A DNA stretch of 64,000 nucleotides from Psychrosphaera sp. B3R10 (GCF_018861025.1 NZ_JAHKQH010000007.1:62001-126000), one strand, 5' to 3'. Numbered from the stretch's first letter, positions 26,591 through 36,728 are shown. Translations and numbers: made by a program. Notes: a model not told the origin generated them from the sequence alone.

Positions 26591-27370
26591 CTATCGCTCA
26601 TCAAACAAACTTTTATTGCGAATATACTTCTGCATATAATGGTAAGTAATTGGCCTTAACAACCAACTTTTAATCGATAACCATAGTCGCTTTGACGGGC
26701 TAATATTTTCAAACATAACCCCTTCGTGTAACCACAAAGACTTGCCAACATGTCGATAAATAAAAGGCAACGGTGGTAAAAACGTGACAATATCAACGTC
26801 ACAGCATATTCGGTAGGTCTTATGATGAAGACTGTAATTGCGATAGAATAACTGCCCGCCGCAGGAAGGCTGGCCAAAAGTGACTACGCGTTTTACTTTT
26901 ACATTAGGAAGTTGATAGAAGCGGTCTGCAAACAAAACTGCAAGAGAACCGCCCGTCGAATGCCCCGTAAACGTTACCCTCTTGCCCTCTTTCATAAGTG
27001 GTATTAATACGTTTTGGATCCGTATACCTAGTGGTAACTTTTCTGAAGAATCGCTTACAAAACTGGGCTGTTTTAGTAAATTATGCATTCCCCAATGAAT
27101 ATCAAATTTTCTATTTTGATCACGATACCTTTTTTTAAATGCACATAGATTAAATAGCCAATCATACACATTGTGAGATCCGCGAAAGACAACTACCACT
27201 TCCTTTTTGTGTTTTTGCCAGACGATTCGGACACATGATTTGTGAAACCTATCTAAAATTTCGACCTGCTCAAAATGACCAAAGTCGGCGATAAGCTCAC
27301 TATCTTTTAAATAAGCAAGTTGACACAATATTGCGTACTTTTCGTATGCATAACGTTTAAGTCGTTTCAA
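26591..27370 (-). CDS. Class 3-type lipase family protein
   Basis: A 259-residue alpha/beta hydrolase of the Lipase_3 type. It has the early V-V-F-R-G-S-H oxyanion-region strand, the nucleophile elbow G-H-S-T-G-G near residues 135-140, and the late C-D-V-D-I-V Asp and H-V-G-K-S-L-W-L-H segment. No signal peptide is visible, so it is probably cytoplasmic or membrane-associated. The sequence is basic. It is a single-gene unit. Substrate unassigned. Confidence 0.85.
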   Translation of the reverse strand: MKRLKRYAYEKYAILCQLAYLKDSELIADFGHFEQVEILDRFHKSCVRIVWQKHKKEVVVVFRGSHNVYDWLFNLCAFKKRYRDQNRKFDIHWGMHNLLKQPSFVSDSSEKLPLGIRIQNVLIPLMKEGKRVTFTGHSTGGSLAVLFADRFYQLPNVKVKRVVTFGQPSCGGQLFYRNYSLHHKTYRICCDVDIVTFLPPLPFIYRHVGKSLWLHEGVMFENISPSKRLWLSIKSWLLRPITYHYMQKYIRNKSLFDER

Positions 27371-27599
27371 CCCGTGTCCTATATAAGCACTAATACATGC
27401 ATTAAAATTTGTCTAAATATAATTGCCTCGGACTATATTGTGTTTTTGTTAAGCTTTTATGAAAATGCTCTGGTTGTAAAAAAAGTAAAATAATCAATAC
27501 GTTTTTGACACGACAATATCGTGCCCTATCCTTTAATTAATCTCATCTGTGATGCACAGTACGCGCAACTAAGCTCATAAATAAAAAAAGACATTTTCT

Positions 27600-28757
27600 A
27601 TGAATACGTCCTTAACTGAAGAACAACAACTAATCCAAGATACTGCTCGGCAGTTTGCAGAACAAGAACTTGCTCCTGTGGCGGCAAAACATGATATTGC
27701 AACTGATCAAACGTTGTTTTTAAGTAATCTAAAACAACTTGCCGAACTCGGATTTATGGGACTTAACACAAATGCCGATTATGGCGGAACAGAAGCAGGC
27801 ACTGTTGCTTTTAGCTTGGCAATTACTGAACTTGCAAAAAGTTGCGCTGCGACAGCGGTAACCACATCTGTCACTAACATGGTTGCAGAAGTCATCCAAG
27901 CAGTCGGCAATAAGCAACAAAAACAACACTATTTACCTAAAATATGTTCAGGCGAATATCCAGCAGCAGGGTTCTGTTTAACCGAATCAGGTGCAGGCAG
28001 CGATCCTTCCTCTATGCGCACATCGGCTGTTAAAGACGGCGACGACTATATTCTAAATGGCTCAAAAATATTTATTACAAGTGCAGAGTTTGCTGGGGTA
28101 TTTGTCGTTTGGGCCGTCACTGATAAAGACGCGCCAAACGGCAAGGGTATTTCGTGTTTTCTTGTCGAAAGACAAACTCCCGGCGTCATCATTGGGCCAG
28201 CAGAGCACAAAATGGGGCAAAAAGCGTCACCTACCAATGAAGTGATCTTTGAAAACTGTCGTGTGCCTTCCTCTGCATTAATGGGAAAAGAAAATCATGG
28301 TTTTAAAGTGGCTGTTACAGAGTTATCTGGAGGCCGAATTGGCATCGGTTCGTTAGCGCTTGGTATTGGTTTGGCGGCGATGGATGTAGCGCGAAGTTAT
28401 ATAGCAGAACGCAAACAATTCGGTCAAACCTTAGATAAATTTCAAGGATTGCAATGGATGTTAGCTGACCGTTATACCGACTTGGAAGCCGCCCGTATGT
28501 TGTTAATGAACGCAGCAAGTTTAAAAGAACGTGGTAAACCATTTGCAAAAGAGGCTTCTATGGCAAAACTATTTGCCTCTGAAAAAGCAAATTCAGCCTG
28601 TTATGACGCTCTGCAAATGTTAGGTGGTTACGGCTACATTAAAGAGTATCCATTAGAACGATTTGCCCGAGATGTTCGAATTACCTCAATATATGAAGGT
28701 ACGTCAGAAATACAACGTATTGTCATTGCCCGCGAACTATTAAAAGAACTAAATTAG
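27600..28757 (+). CDS. Acyl-CoA dehydrogenase
   Basis: A 385-residue FAD-dependent dehydrogenase that introduces the alpha-beta double bond of an acyl-CoA. Family signatures are C-L-T-E-S-G-A-G-S-D near residues 124-133, the arginine-rich A-E-R-K-Q-F-G-Q segment, and the C-terminal Y-E-G-T-S-E-I-Q-R with the catalytic glutamate. It is 9 bp upstream of an SDR dehydrogenase, so the two probably act on one beta-oxidation-type pathway. Short-chain or branched-chain substrates are likely from similarity to the butyryl/isobutyryl type, but chain length cannot be fixed. Confidence 0.92.
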   Translation: MNTSLTEEQQLIQDTARQFAEQELAPVAAKHDIATDQTLFLSNLKQLAELGFMGLNTNADYGGTEAGTVAFSLAITELAKSCAATAVTTSVTNMVAEVIQAVGNKQQKQHYLPKICSGEYPAAGFCLTESGAGSDPSSMRTSAVKDGDDYILNGSKIFITSAEFAGVFVVWAVTDKDAPNGKGISCFLVERQTPGVIIGPAEHKMGQKASPTNEVIFENCRVPSSALMGKENHGFKVAVTELSGGRIGIGSLALGIGLAAMDVARSYIAERKQFGQTLDKFQGLQWMLADRYTDLEAARMLLMNAASLKERGKPFAKEASMAKLFASEKANSACYDALQMLGGYGYIKEYPLERFARDVRITSIYEGTSEIQRIVIARELLKELN

Positions 28758-28766
28758 AGGCCTGTT

Positions 28767-29543
28767 ATGGATCATAAAAATAAAGTAGCCGTTATTACTG
28801 GCGGCGCATCAGGGTTAGGAAAAGCAACATGTGAGCAACTTGTTAAATTGGGTTTAAAAGTTGCTATTTTTGATTTAAATGAAGAACAAGCAAAACTGAC
28901 CGTAGAATCTTTAGGTCAAGAGAACGCGATTTATTGCCTTGTTGATGTAACTGATGAATTATCAACCCAAAGTGCGTTTAAAAAAGTCCTAAATCATTAT
29001 GGCGCTATCCATGTTTGTGTTAACTGCGCCGGTATTGCTCCAGCTGCAAAAGTACTTGACCGAGATGGTACTGCTATGGCCTTAAGTAAATTTACGACGG
29101 CCATAAATATTAATTTAATTGGCACATTTAACGTTGCGAAGTTAGCGGCAGAATACATGGCTAAAAATGAGCCACTGAATGACTCTCTCGAACGCGGTGT
29201 AATAATTAATACGGCGTCAGTAGCAGGCTATGAAGGGCAAATGGGACAAAGTGCTTATGCTGCAAGTAAAGGCGCAATCATCGCGCTTAGTTTACCGATG
29301 GCGCGTGATTTAGCTCGTTCAGGTATTAGAGTGAATGCAATCGCCCCTGGTATCATGGGAACACCGATGTTGTTAGGTATGCCAGACAATGTGCAGGAAA
29401 GTTTAGTCAATAATATCCAATTTCCGAAACGCATGGGTTACCCAGCAGAATTTGGTGACTTAGTAGGACATATTATTGCGAATGCTTATATTAACGGTGA
29501 AACCATTAGACTAGATGGCGCGATAAGAATGCAACCTCGCTAA
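28767..29543 (+). CDS. Short-chain dehydrogenase, HSD17B10-like 3-hydroxyacyl-CoA dehydrogenase
   Basis: A 258-residue SDR with the cofactor motif T-G-G-A-S-G-L-G near residues 11-18, N-C-A-G, and the catalytic Y-A-A-S-K. The A-P-G-I-M-G-T-P-M segment and overall pattern resemble type II 3-hydroxyacyl-CoA dehydrogenases. It follows the acyl-CoA dehydrogenase by 9 bp in an apparent two-gene operon, giving steps 1 and 3 of a beta-oxidation spiral; hydratase and thiolase are not here. Its stop codon lies in the loop of the terminator hairpin. Confidence 0.87.
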   Translation: MDHKNKVAVITGGASGLGKATCEQLVKLGLKVAIFDLNEEQAKLTVESLGQENAIYCLVDVTDELSTQSAFKKVLNHYGAIHVCVNCAGIAPAAKVLDRDGTAMALSKFTTAININLIGTFNVAKLAAEYMAKNEPLNDSLERGVIINTASVAGYEGQMGQSAYAASKGAIIALSLPMARDLARSGIRVNAIAPGIMGTPMLLGMPDNVQESLVNNIQFPKRMGYPAEFGDLVGHIIANAYINGETIRLDGAIRMQPR

Positions 29544-29559
29544 AGAGGTTGCACTTTTA
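29531..29559 (+). terminator. Terminator overlapping the SDR stop codon
   Basis: An 8-bp stem GCAACCTC/GAGGTTGC (29531-29538 with 29545-29552) closes a 6-base loop that contains the TAA stop, followed by ACTTTTACC. Confidence 0.65.
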
Positions 29560-29605
29560 CCAAATCAGAGTCGTTTAATAAAACTTAACAGGGGCTTTTT
29601 AGCTG

Positions 29606-29878
29606 TTAGGCATAAAAATCTAAGTGGCGACGACCTTCGTTGTCACGATAGACGCCCTTGCCCTTGGAATTTGTCTCAGTTTCATCTTTTTCTTCCGGCT
29701 CGACTTCTAACGTATCATCATCTTTAGACGCCGCATGCTGATGTTGATTTTTAGGATCGTCTTCACTAATTTCACGTGACTTACTATCTTTATATGTTGG
29801 GTTTATTGCATAATGATTTTTTTTATCCGGCTCATTTGGAATAGGACGCGTCAACACGCTATATAAAAAATCTACCAT
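29606..29878 (-). CDS. Small acidic hypothetical protein
   Basis: A 90-residue, highly hydrophilic protein rich in D, E, K and S, with an ordered-looking N-terminal segment (M-V-D-F-L-Y-S-V-L) and a C-terminal G-V-Y-R-D-N-E-G-R-R-H-L-D-F-Y-A. A GGAGCTGA ribosome site 6-9 bases before the ATG supports it as real. No family recognised; the middle is probably disordered. It is convergent with the SDR gene. Confidence 0.65.
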   Translation of the reverse strand: MVDFLYSVLTRPIPNEPDKKNHYAINPTYKDSKSREISEDDPKNQHQHAASKDDDTLEVEPEEKDETETNSKGKGVYRDNEGRRHLDFYA

Positions 29879-30008
29879 ATCTCAGCTCCTTTAATTTTAT
29901 ATTGTCACAATTTTGACATTTAAATCGGAATATAGTTCACTTATTAACCATTTATCGACAGTTATTCAATTTAGTTGAGTTTTTGATATTTTTTTTATAA
30001 AAAGTCGG

Positions 30009-30035
30009 TTGCATTTTCCTCAAAATGAGCATAAT
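30009..30035 (+). promoter_or_regulatory. Possible his operon promoter
   Basis: TTGCAT (30009-30014) and CATAAT (30030-30035) with a 15-bp spacer lie about 50 bp upstream of the his leader peptide. The spacing is short, so this is only a candidate. Confidence 0.35.
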
Positions 30036-30087
30036 TTGAATAATAACTCTAAATCAGAGCAAAAAATAAAAAGAAGCGAACCTGAAA

Positions 30088-30132
30088 ATGACTACAACAA
30101 TTTGGCATCATCATCATTTACCAACGAAATAG
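30088..30132 (+). CDS. hisL: his operon leader peptide
   Basis: A 14-residue leader, M-T-T-T-I-W-H-H-H-H-L-P-T-K, with four consecutive histidine codons. Ribosome stalling at these codons when charged tRNA-His is scarce should switch the downstream RNA from terminator to antiterminator, as in the classical his attenuator. A purine-rich AAGAAGCG lies upstream as a possible ribosome site. Confidence 0.9.
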   Translation: MTTTIWHHHHLPTK

Positions 30133-30148
30133 TTTTCAGCTGATTTCG

Positions 30149-30219
30149 CTGGAGATTATTGTAATAGTCTCCTAAGCACAGCATTGCAAACCCCGGAGGC
30201 TACACCTTCGGGGTTTTTT
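30149..30219 (+). promoter_or_regulatory. his attenuator
   Basis: Downstream of the leader peptide a 10-bp stem GGAGATTATT/AATAGTCTCC is followed by the terminator stem AACCCCGGAGG/CCTTCGGGGTT (30189-30199 with 30205-30215) and a T-run to 30219. The GGAG and CTCC elements of the two structures are complementary, giving the alternative pairing needed for attenuation. Confidence 0.8.
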
Positions 30220-30260
30220 ACATTTTAACGATTTAAATAAAAATATTTTGGGACACCAAC

Positions 30261-31160
30261 ATGACTGACAAATCTAGACTCCGTATAGCAGTACAAAAAA
30301 AAGGCCGATTGAGTGACGAATCACTGAAATTACTTAAAGCAATTGGCGTAAAATTGTCGATCCGAGATAGATTGCTCATCGCTCATTCAACCAACCTACC
30401 TATCGACTTATTACTTGTCCGTGATGATGATATTCCAGGTTTGGTGATGGATGGTATTGCTGACCTCGGATTCATTGGTGAAAACGAGCTTGAAGAAAAA
30501 ATGTTAGAACGTGAAGCTGCAAATGAACCGGCTGATTACAAACTACTTAAACGTCTCGAATACGGCGGATGTCGTTTATCAATTGCTGTTCCAAACGAAT
30601 TTGAATACGAAGGCCTTTCATCATTTGAAGGCACAAGTATCGCAACAACTTACCCGCAGCTTCTAAAACGATTTTTACAAAAAAATAACATCGCAGCGCA
30701 GCCAGTAATGTTAACGGGTTCAGTAGAAGTAGCCCCTCGTGCTGGTATCGCCGACGCAATATGTGACCTCGTTTCTACCGGTGCAACTCTAGATGCTAAT
30801 GGATTATACGAAGCGATTGAAATATTTAAATCAAAAGCAGTTTTGATCCAAAAACAAGAAACCTTGTCTGCTGATAAACAACAATTGATCGATACTTTAC
30901 TGCCGCGCATCAACGGCGTTATGCAAGCGAAAGAATCAAAATACATCATGTTACACGCGCCAAAAAACAAGTTAGAGCAAGTTAAGGCTTTATTACCAGG
31001 TGTTGAAAACCCAACTGTTTTACCTTTATCTGGGAATGACGACCAAGTGGCTATTCACGTTGTTAGTAAAGAAAATCTATTCTGGGAAACGATGGAAAAC
31101 CTAAAAGATTTAGGCTGTACGTCGATTTTAGTTATGCCAATTGAAAAAATGATGGGCTAA
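30261..31160 (+). CDS. hisG: ATP phosphoribosyltransferase HisG (long form)
   Basis: A 299-residue HisG that joins ATP and PRPP in the first step of histidine synthesis. Length shows the long form with a C-terminal regulatory domain (about residues 225-299) for feedback inhibition by histidine. The opening [11 protein letters not shown] and the [13 protein letters not shown]-type motif are characteristic. First structural gene after the attenuator; hisD follows after 3 bp. Confidence 0.96.
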   Translation: MTDKSRLRIAVQKKGRLSDESLKLLKAIGVKLSIRDRLLIAHSTNLPIDLLLVRDDDIPGLVMDGIADLGFIGENELEEKMLEREAANEPADYKLLKRLEYGGCRLSIAVPNEFEYEGLSSFEGTSIATTYPQLLKRFLQKNNIAAQPVMLTGSVEVAPRAGIADAICDLVSTGATLDANGLYEAIEIFKSKAVLIQKQETLSADKQQLIDTLLPRINGVMQAKESKYIMLHAPKNKLEQVKALLPGVENPTVLPLSGNDDQVAIHVVSKENLFWETMENLKDLGCTSILVMPIEKMMG

Positions 31161-31163
31161 TTT

Positions 31164-32489
31164 ATGATTACATGGCAGTCACTGTCGTCGTCGCAGCAAT
31201 TACAGGTGTTAGAACGCCCTGTAATTGCAGGTCGCCAAGGGTTAACTTCGACAGTACAGGACATTATAAAACAAGTACGAACTCAAGGCGACGCAGCGTT
31301 ATTGGCGTTGGCAGAAAAGTTTGATGGCATTACCTTGCCACAGCTTAAATTGACTGACCAACAAAAACAAAAAACGCTGACCTTATTATCACCAGAAGCA
31401 AAAGCAGCAATTGATTTAGCTTACAACAACATTAAGCAATTTCACCAAGCACAAGTGGCGCAAGATATTAGTATCACGACTAGTGAAGGTGTGAATTGTC
31501 AGCTAATCAATCGCCCTATTGCTGCGGTCGGACTATATGTTCCAGGTGGCAGCGCGCCACTTCCATCAACGGTTTTAATGTTAGGTGTCCCGTCGCAAAT
31601 ATCAGGTTGTAAACGGGTGGTTTTGTTTACTCCAGCGGACACAAGACCAGAAAATTACGGCAGTATTACACCAGAAATATTGTACGCGGCGGAAATTTGT
31701 GGTGTCAATGAAATCTATTTATCAGGCGGCGCACAGGCGATTGCTGCAATGGCTTATGGAACGGAGTCAGTCAAAAAAGTAGATAAGATTTTTGGTCCAG
31801 GTAATAGTTTTGTTACAGAAGCAAAACAGCAAGTGAGTTTAGACCCTGCTGGTGCGGCAATCGATATGCCAGCTGGCCCGTCAGAGGTCCTTGTGATTGC
31901 CGATAAAAATGCTAACCCAGAATTTATCGCAGCAGACTTGTTGTCTCAGGCTGAACACGGTCCTGACTCGCAAGTTATTTTAGTCGCAGATGACGTGAAC
32001 GTAATTAACGAAACTGCAGCGGCAATCGAACGACAACTTGCCGTTTTGACAAGAGCCGACATTGCCCGAAAAGCACTAGCTAATAGTCAGCTTATTTTAA
32101 CTGAATCACTTGATCAAAGCATTGAGATCAGCAATAGATATGCACCTGAACACTTAATAGTTCAAACAGATAATGCGACGGAATTATTACCACTGCTCGA
32201 CAATGCCGCGTCTATCTTTTTAGGGGCCTACACACCTGAAAGTGCTGGTGATTATGCGAGTGGCACTAATCATGTATTGCCAACATATGGCTATTCTAAA
32301 GTACTTAGCTCGTTAAACCTGGCAGATTTTAATCGTAAATTCACCGTGCAAACGGTCACTGAGACAGGTATTAAAAATATCGGTCCAGCTATTATGACAT
32401 TAGCGAATGCTGAAGGTCTTGATGCCCATAGAAACGCCGTAAAAGTGCGACTAGATGCATTAACTGCAGGAGCGGACAATGACAACTAA
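31164..32489 (+). CDS. hisD: Histidinol dehydrogenase
   Basis: A 441-residue zinc enzyme that oxidises L-histidinol twice to L-histidine with NAD. The G-P-G-N-S-F-V-T-E-A-K, D-M-P-A-G-P-S-E-V and late A-G-D-Y-A-S-G-T-N-H segments are conserved, including zinc-binding and catalytic residues. The last 11 bases overlap hisC. Confidence 0.97.
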   Translation: MITWQSLSSSQQLQVLERPVIAGRQGLTSTVQDIIKQVRTQGDAALLALAEKFDGITLPQLKLTDQQKQKTLTLLSPEAKAAIDLAYNNIKQFHQAQVAQDISITTSEGVNCQLINRPIAAVGLYVPGGSAPLPSTVLMLGVPSQISGCKRVVLFTPADTRPENYGSITPEILYAAEICGVNEIYLSGGAQAIAAMAYGTESVKKVDKIFGPGNSFVTEAKQQVSLDPAGAAIDMPAGPSEVLVIADKNANPEFIAADLLSQAEHGPDSQVILVADDVNVINETAAAIERQLAVLTRADIARKALANSQLILTESLDQSIEISNRYAPEHLIVQTDNATELLPLLDNAASIFLGAYTPESAGDYASGTNHVLPTYGYSKVLSSLNLADFNRKFTVQTVTETGIKNIGPAIMTLANAEGLDAHRNAVKVRLDALTAGADNDN

Positions 32490-33594
32490 TATTGATAACT
32501 TAGTTAGTGAACTGATTCGCCCAGAGTTGAAGACTCTAAAACCTTATGAGTCAGCTAGACGTTTGTTCTCAATGGCAAATGCCGGTGAAGTCGATACCGT
32601 TTGGCTAAATGCTAACGAAAATCCTTCAGTCCCAGAGATCTCAATAAACCCAGCCCTCTATAACCGTTATCCAGATTTTCAGCCTGAGCCGCTAATTGCC
32701 GCTTATGCTGAATACGCTGGGGTTGAAACCAATCAAGTATTATCAACACGTGGCGCGGACGAAAGCATCGAATTATTGATACGTACATTTTGTCGTGCCG
32801 ATGGCACTGACTCGATTGTCATTTGCCCACCGACGTACGGTATGTATGCCATAAGTGCCGAAACGCACGGAGCATTAATCAAAAAAGTACCGCTAACTCC
32901 TGAGATGCAATTGGATTTACCGGCGGTTTATCAGAACTTAGAAAATACCAATATTGTTTTTGTTTGTAGTCCAAACAATCCGACCGGCAATATTATCAAT
33001 CGTAATGACTTTATTGCGTTGCTTGATGAGTGCAAAAATAAATGCCTTGTAGTAGCAGATGAAGCCTACATTGAGTTTTGTCCTGAAGCGACGATGGTCG
33101 ATTTACTGGTGACTTATCCAAATCTTGTTATCACACGTACGTTATCAAAAGCCTTTGGCCTAGCAGGATTACGTTGTGGTTTCACTTTGGCGGATCCAAG
33201 CGTAATTGATGCATTAAAAAAAGTTATTGCACCATATCCAGTCCCTGCTCCGGTTGCCCAAATCGCAACAGATGCTTTGTCAACAAAAGGGTTAAGCTGG
33301 ATGACTGAGCAAGTCACACACTTAAATAAATTACGTGACGGTTTTATTGCCCACGCCCAGCAATGGCAACTGGTCAGTCACGTGTACCCCTCTCAAACTA
33401 ATTTTGTGCTATTAAAACTCAATGCCAAACTCGATGCTGCTGAGGTATTAAATACCTTCGTTGAAAAAGGCATATTGCTGCGTAATCAATCGAAGCAATT
33501 GATGTTAGAGAACACATTACGCGTCACAATCGGCAACGAAAGCCAAATGACCGCCGTATTAAACCAATTTTTACAGGTAGAAAAAACACTATGA
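32479..33594 (+). CDS. hisC: Histidinol-phosphate aminotransferase
   Basis: A 371-residue PLP enzyme that makes histidinol phosphate from imidazole-acetol phosphate. It has the S-P-N-N-P-T-G motif, D-E-A-Y, and [10 protein letters not shown] with the Schiff-base lysine. It overlaps hisD by 11 bp and hisB by 4 bp (ATGA), so translation is coupled. Confidence 0.96.
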   Translation: MTTNIDNLVSELIRPELKTLKPYESARRLFSMANAGEVDTVWLNANENPSVPEISINPALYNRYPDFQPEPLIAAYAEYAGVETNQVLSTRGADESIELLIRTFCRADGTDSIVICPPTYGMYAISAETHGALIKKVPLTPEMQLDLPAVYQNLENTNIVFVCSPNNPTGNIINRNDFIALLDECKNKCLVVADEAYIEFCPEATMVDLLVTYPNLVITRTLSKAFGLAGLRCGFTLADPSVIDALKKVIAPYPVPAPVAQIATDALSTKGLSWMTEQVTHLNKLRDGFIAHAQQWQLVSHVYPSQTNFVLLKLNAKLDAAEVLNTFVEKGILLRNQSKQLMLENTLRVTIGNESQMTAVLNQFLQVEKTL

Positions 33595-34664
33595 GCAATC
33601 AACAACGCATTTTATTTATCGACCGTGACGGTACATTAGTTGAAGAACCTTTAGTTGATAAACAACTCGATACGTTAGAAAAACTTGTTTTTGAGCCTAT
33701 GGTGTTGCCTGTTTTAACGCGCTTACAAAATAAAGGTTACAAGCTTGTAATGGTTTCAAACCAAGACGGTTTGGGCACAGATGCCTTTCCACAAGAAGAC
33801 TTTGACTTACCGCACGATAAAATGATGCACATTTTTGTGTCTCAAGGTGTGGTATTTCAAGATGTCTTGATCTGTCCTCATTTTGACCACCAAGATTGCA
33901 GCTGTCGTAAGCCCAAACTGGGTTTAGTAAAAGATTATTTGCAGCAAGGCAAAGTCGATTTTACTGACAGCTTTGTCATTGGAGATCGTGAAACTGATAT
34001 CCAACTTGCAGAAAACATGGGTATCAAAGGCATTAAATACGACCGTGAAACTAACAACTGGTTAGCTATAGAAGCGGCGTTAACAACCCAACAACGTATC
34101 GCTGAAGTCGTAAGAACAACCTCTGAAACTGACATTCGTGTTGCGGTTAACTTAGATTCGACAGCCAAGTCTGTGATCGAAACTGGCATGGGATTTTTTG
34201 ACCATATGCTAGATCAAATCGCGACTCACGGTGGTTTCCACTTAAATCTGACTACAGATGGCGATCTTCATATCGATGACCACCACAGCGTTGAGGATAC
34301 GGCACTTGCTCTTGGTCAAGCGCTGAAAGAAGCCTTAGGTGATAAACGTGGAATTGGTCGTTTTGGATTTGCATTGCCAATGGATGAATGTAAAGCAGAA
34401 GCAATTTTAGATATTTCAGGTCGTCCGCATCTAGTGTTTAAAGCTGAGTTTACCCAAGAGCGAGTTGGTGAAATGTCGACCCAAATGGTTGAACACTTCT
34501 TTTATTCTTTAGCGCAATCTATGGGGTTAACATTACACCTGTCGACAACGAAAGGAAATGCCCATCATCAAGTAGAAAGCCTATTTAAAGTATTTGGGCG
34601 TGCGCTAAGAGCAGCCCTTAAAGTAGAAGGTGATGTACTGCCCAGCTCAAAAGGAGCACTTTAA
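33591..34664 (+). CDS. hisB: Bifunctional histidinol-phosphatase / imidazoleglycerol-phosphate dehydratase
   Basis: A 357-residue fusion. The N-terminal HAD phosphatase (about residues 1-165) shows F-I-D-R-D-G-T and a zinc-binding [11 protein letters not shown]; the C-terminal dehydratase (about 166-357) shows [13 protein letters not shown] and the later H-H-Q-V-E-S with metal-binding histidines. The fused form is typical of enteric-type gammaproteobacteria. Confidence 0.97.
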   Translation: MSNQQRILFIDRDGTLVEEPLVDKQLDTLEKLVFEPMVLPVLTRLQNKGYKLVMVSNQDGLGTDAFPQEDFDLPHDKMMHIFVSQGVVFQDVLICPHFDHQDCSCRKPKLGLVKDYLQQGKVDFTDSFVIGDRETDIQLAENMGIKGIKYDRETNNWLAIEAALTTQQRIAEVVRTTSETDIRVAVNLDSTAKSVIETGMGFFDHMLDQIATHGGFHLNLTTDGDLHIDDHHSVEDTALALGQALKEALGDKRGIGRFGFALPMDECKAEAILDISGRPHLVFKAEFTQERVGEMSTQMVEHFFYSLAQSMGLTLHLSTTKGNAHHQVESLFKVFGRALRAALKVEGDVLPSSKGAL

Positions 34665-35293
34665 TGGCCGAGCAAAAAATTGTCATTATTGACACTGGCT
34701 GTGCCAATATTTCATCGGTGAAATTTGCTTTAGGGCGACTTTCAAACAACGTAGTTGTGAGTGATGATAAAGCCGTTATCAAACAAGCTGACAAGGTATT
34801 ATTACCGGGTGTCGGTTCGGCATCTGCGGCGATGGCTTCAATTGCACAAAAGGAACTTATTGAATTTATTCAAGAGTTACAACAACCTGTCTTAGGTATT
34901 TGTTTAGGTATGCAATTGATGACGACGCAATCGGAAGAAATTCCTGGAAGCCATATTGTTGAAAATAAAATCGACAATATCGCCTGTTTAGATTTAATTC
35001 CAACCACTGTTTCTCGAATGAAAACGGGAAATCTGGTCCTGCCTCACATGGGCTGGAACCAAATTAATGTGGAAGGTGATAACCCTCTTTTCGCTAATAT
35101 TGCCGATGGCAGCTATTTCTATTTTGTGCATAGTTTTTGTGCGCCTATTAGCGACTATACATTAGCAAGTTGTAATTACGGACAAGCGTTTTCCGCCGCG
35201 ATTGGCAAAGACAATTTTTATGGTGTGCAATTCCACCCTGAACGAAGCGGCACTGCAGGTGCACAACTACTTAAAAACTTTATTGAGATGTAA
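34664..35293 (+). CDS. hisH: Imidazole glycerol phosphate synthase glutaminase subunit HisH
   Basis: A 209-residue class I glutamine amidotransferase with G-I-C-L-G-M nucleophile elbow and the late F-H-P-E-R-S-G His-Glu pair. It supplies ammonia to HisF, yet no hisF is found in the window. It overlaps hisB by one base and is 2 bp from hisA. Confidence 0.96.
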   Translation: MAEQKIVIIDTGCANISSVKFALGRLSNNVVVSDDKAVIKQADKVLLPGVGSASAAMASIAQKELIEFIQELQQPVLGICLGMQLMTTQSEEIPGSHIVENKIDNIACLDLIPTTVSRMKTGNLVLPHMGWNQINVEGDNPLFANIADGSYFYFVHSFCAPISDYTLASCNYGQAFSAAIGKDNFYGVQFHPERSGTAGAQLLKNFIEM

Positions 35294-35295
35294 AC

Positions 35296-36057
35296 ATGAT
35301 CATTCCAGCAATTGACTTAATTGAAGGTTCCGTTGTCCGCCTATATCAAGGTGACTACGACCAGAAAACCGAATACAAAATTGACCCAATCGAACTTGTT
35401 GAAGATTATGCCCGTCAAGGCTCAACTTGGTTACACATCGTCGACCTTACTGGCGCAAAAGACACTGCTAAACGTCAATTGTCACTCATCAAAAAAATGG
35501 TCGACACTGGTAAAATGAAGTTTCAGACCGGCGGTGGTATTCGTACCGAAGACGACGTAAAGCATTTGTTAGACGTAGGTATTAGTCGAGTTGTTATTGG
35601 TTCTTTGGCTGCAAAAGAGCCTGAGTTAGTTAAATCATGGATGCAAAAGTACGGTCCAGAACAAATCGTATTGGCGCTTGATATTAATATCAATGCAAAA
35701 GGCGAAAAAATGATAGCCACGCACGGCTGGCAAGAAGACTCAGGTGTTGAGCTAGAAGCTCTTGTGGACGATTTTTTGACTGTCGGCCTAAAGCATGTGC
35801 TTTGTACTGACATAAGCAAAGACGGGACGTTACAAGGCCCAAATCAGGCACTTTATACAGAATTAGCAGCTCAATATCCGCAAATTAGTTGGCAAGCTTC
35901 GGGTGGCATCAGCTGTATCGGTGACATTACCGCTTTAAAACCGGTACTGCGAGACTCTGGAATATCGAATGCAACGCCTTCAGGGGTTATTTTAGGGCGT
36001 TCTTTATTGGAAGGTAAATTTACTGTTGAAGAAGCTATTTCAGCTTGGCAACAGTAA
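35296..36057 (+). CDS. hisA: ProFAR isomerase HisA
   Basis: A 253-residue TIM barrel that isomerises the aminoimidazole ribotide intermediate. Catalytic aspartates are in P-A-I-D-L and T-D-I-S-K-D-G-T, and the phosphate-binding G-G-G-I and A-S-G-G-I loops are present. It is the last recognisable his gene: hisF and hisI, which normally follow, are missing here. The sequence is HisA rather than HisF by the I-P-A-I-D-L start and R-L-Y-Q-G-D-Y. Confidence 0.95.
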   Translation: MIIPAIDLIEGSVVRLYQGDYDQKTEYKIDPIELVEDYARQGSTWLHIVDLTGAKDTAKRQLSLIKKMVDTGKMKFQTGGGIRTEDDVKHLLDVGISRVVIGSLAAKEPELVKSWMQKYGPEQIVLALDININAKGEKMIATHGWQEDSGVELEALVDDFLTVGLKHVLCTDISKDGTLQGPNQALYTELAAQYPQISWQASGGISCIGDITALKPVLRDSGISNATPSGVILGRSLLEGKFTVEEAISAWQQ

Positions 36058-36456
36058 CCCCATGACAACATGGTTTCTCTCTTATCATATTAAGTACAGT
36101 TAGTTGATTCGAGCTAAGTGTGTGCTAAGGGAGTGACCATGTTATTAAAAACAACATTTTTTCCCCTGTTTTTATTCCCCCTATTAACTTCACTTTAGGT
36201 CGTCGCCGATTAATTGCTATATTTTCACATGTTGTGTTTACGCTGACGGTTTCGAACAAAAAACATTAAGATTAGTTTCAGCTATTTTGGACGTTAAAGT
36301 ACGGGCACACTAACAGGGCGTAGTCGATATTTAGCTGTAAGGAAAAAGCACAAATTGAGAAAAGATAAATTTGCGGCATTAGATGTTTGGTAAGGCGACT
36401 AAGTTTATTGTTGCCGCCCTATTTCCAAACATCACGATAAATTGGTATGCCTCTCG
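36058..36456. other. Non-coding gap after hisA, with one stem-loop
   Basis: In this 399-bp gap, where hisF and hisI would be expected, neither strand shows a frame resembling them, nor any insertion-sequence ends. The only structure is an inverted repeat GATGTTTGG/CCAAACATC (36382-36390 with 36425-36433) enclosing a second weaker stem GGCGAC/GTTGCC. It has no T-run. A very short hydrophobic frame starts near 36139 with no support. Confidence 0.5.
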
Positions 36457-36675
36457 TTAAAGAGTCACCGACTCGCGTTCTGTTTTTAATCCAAATAATT
36501 TCTTCAAAACAATTGCTGCGGGGCAAATTCCAGTAAAACTAGATTGAATTAAATTGACGCCAACAAAAACCGTAAGCCAAACAAATAAAGGCGAAACCAA
36601 ATTTGTTAAAACTACGGATAATAGGATCATAAAACCTGCAAATATGTTAATTGCCTTTTCAACAGTCATTTTCAA
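36457..36675 (-). CDS. DUF2892 small inner-membrane protein
   Basis: A 72-residue protein with two TM segments (about residues 8-25 and 28-45) followed by S-F-T-G-I-C-P-A-A, the C-P signature typical of DUF2892, the membrane part also found in YgaP. The rhodanese domain of YgaP is absent. Such genes are often tied to sulfur or sulfide handling. Upstream there is a perfect palindrome in its AT-rich promoter region. Confidence 0.88.
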   Translation of the reverse strand: MKMTVEKAINIFAGFMILLSVVLTNLVSPLFVWLTVFVGVNLIQSSFTGICPAAIVLKKLFGLKTERESVTL

Positions 36676-36716
36676 AACCTTATATTAGTAAACTCTAATA
36701 AACGACTTTACATTAG

Positions 36717-36728
36717 TATTAGCTAATA
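36717..36728. promoter_or_regulatory. Palindrome upstream of the DUF2892 gene
   Basis: TATTAGCTAATA is a perfect 12-bp palindrome 42 bp before the start of the DUF2892 gene, with related ATTAG/CTAAT elements nearby at 36680-36700. ArsR-type regulators control similar genes elsewhere, so this may be an operator. Confidence 0.35.

Noticed and set aside
35296-36057. The last his gene as hisF instead of hisA
   Set aside because: The I-P-A-I-D-L start and the R-L-Y-Q-G-D-Y segment fit HisA; HisF would have the R-I-I-P-C-L-D start.
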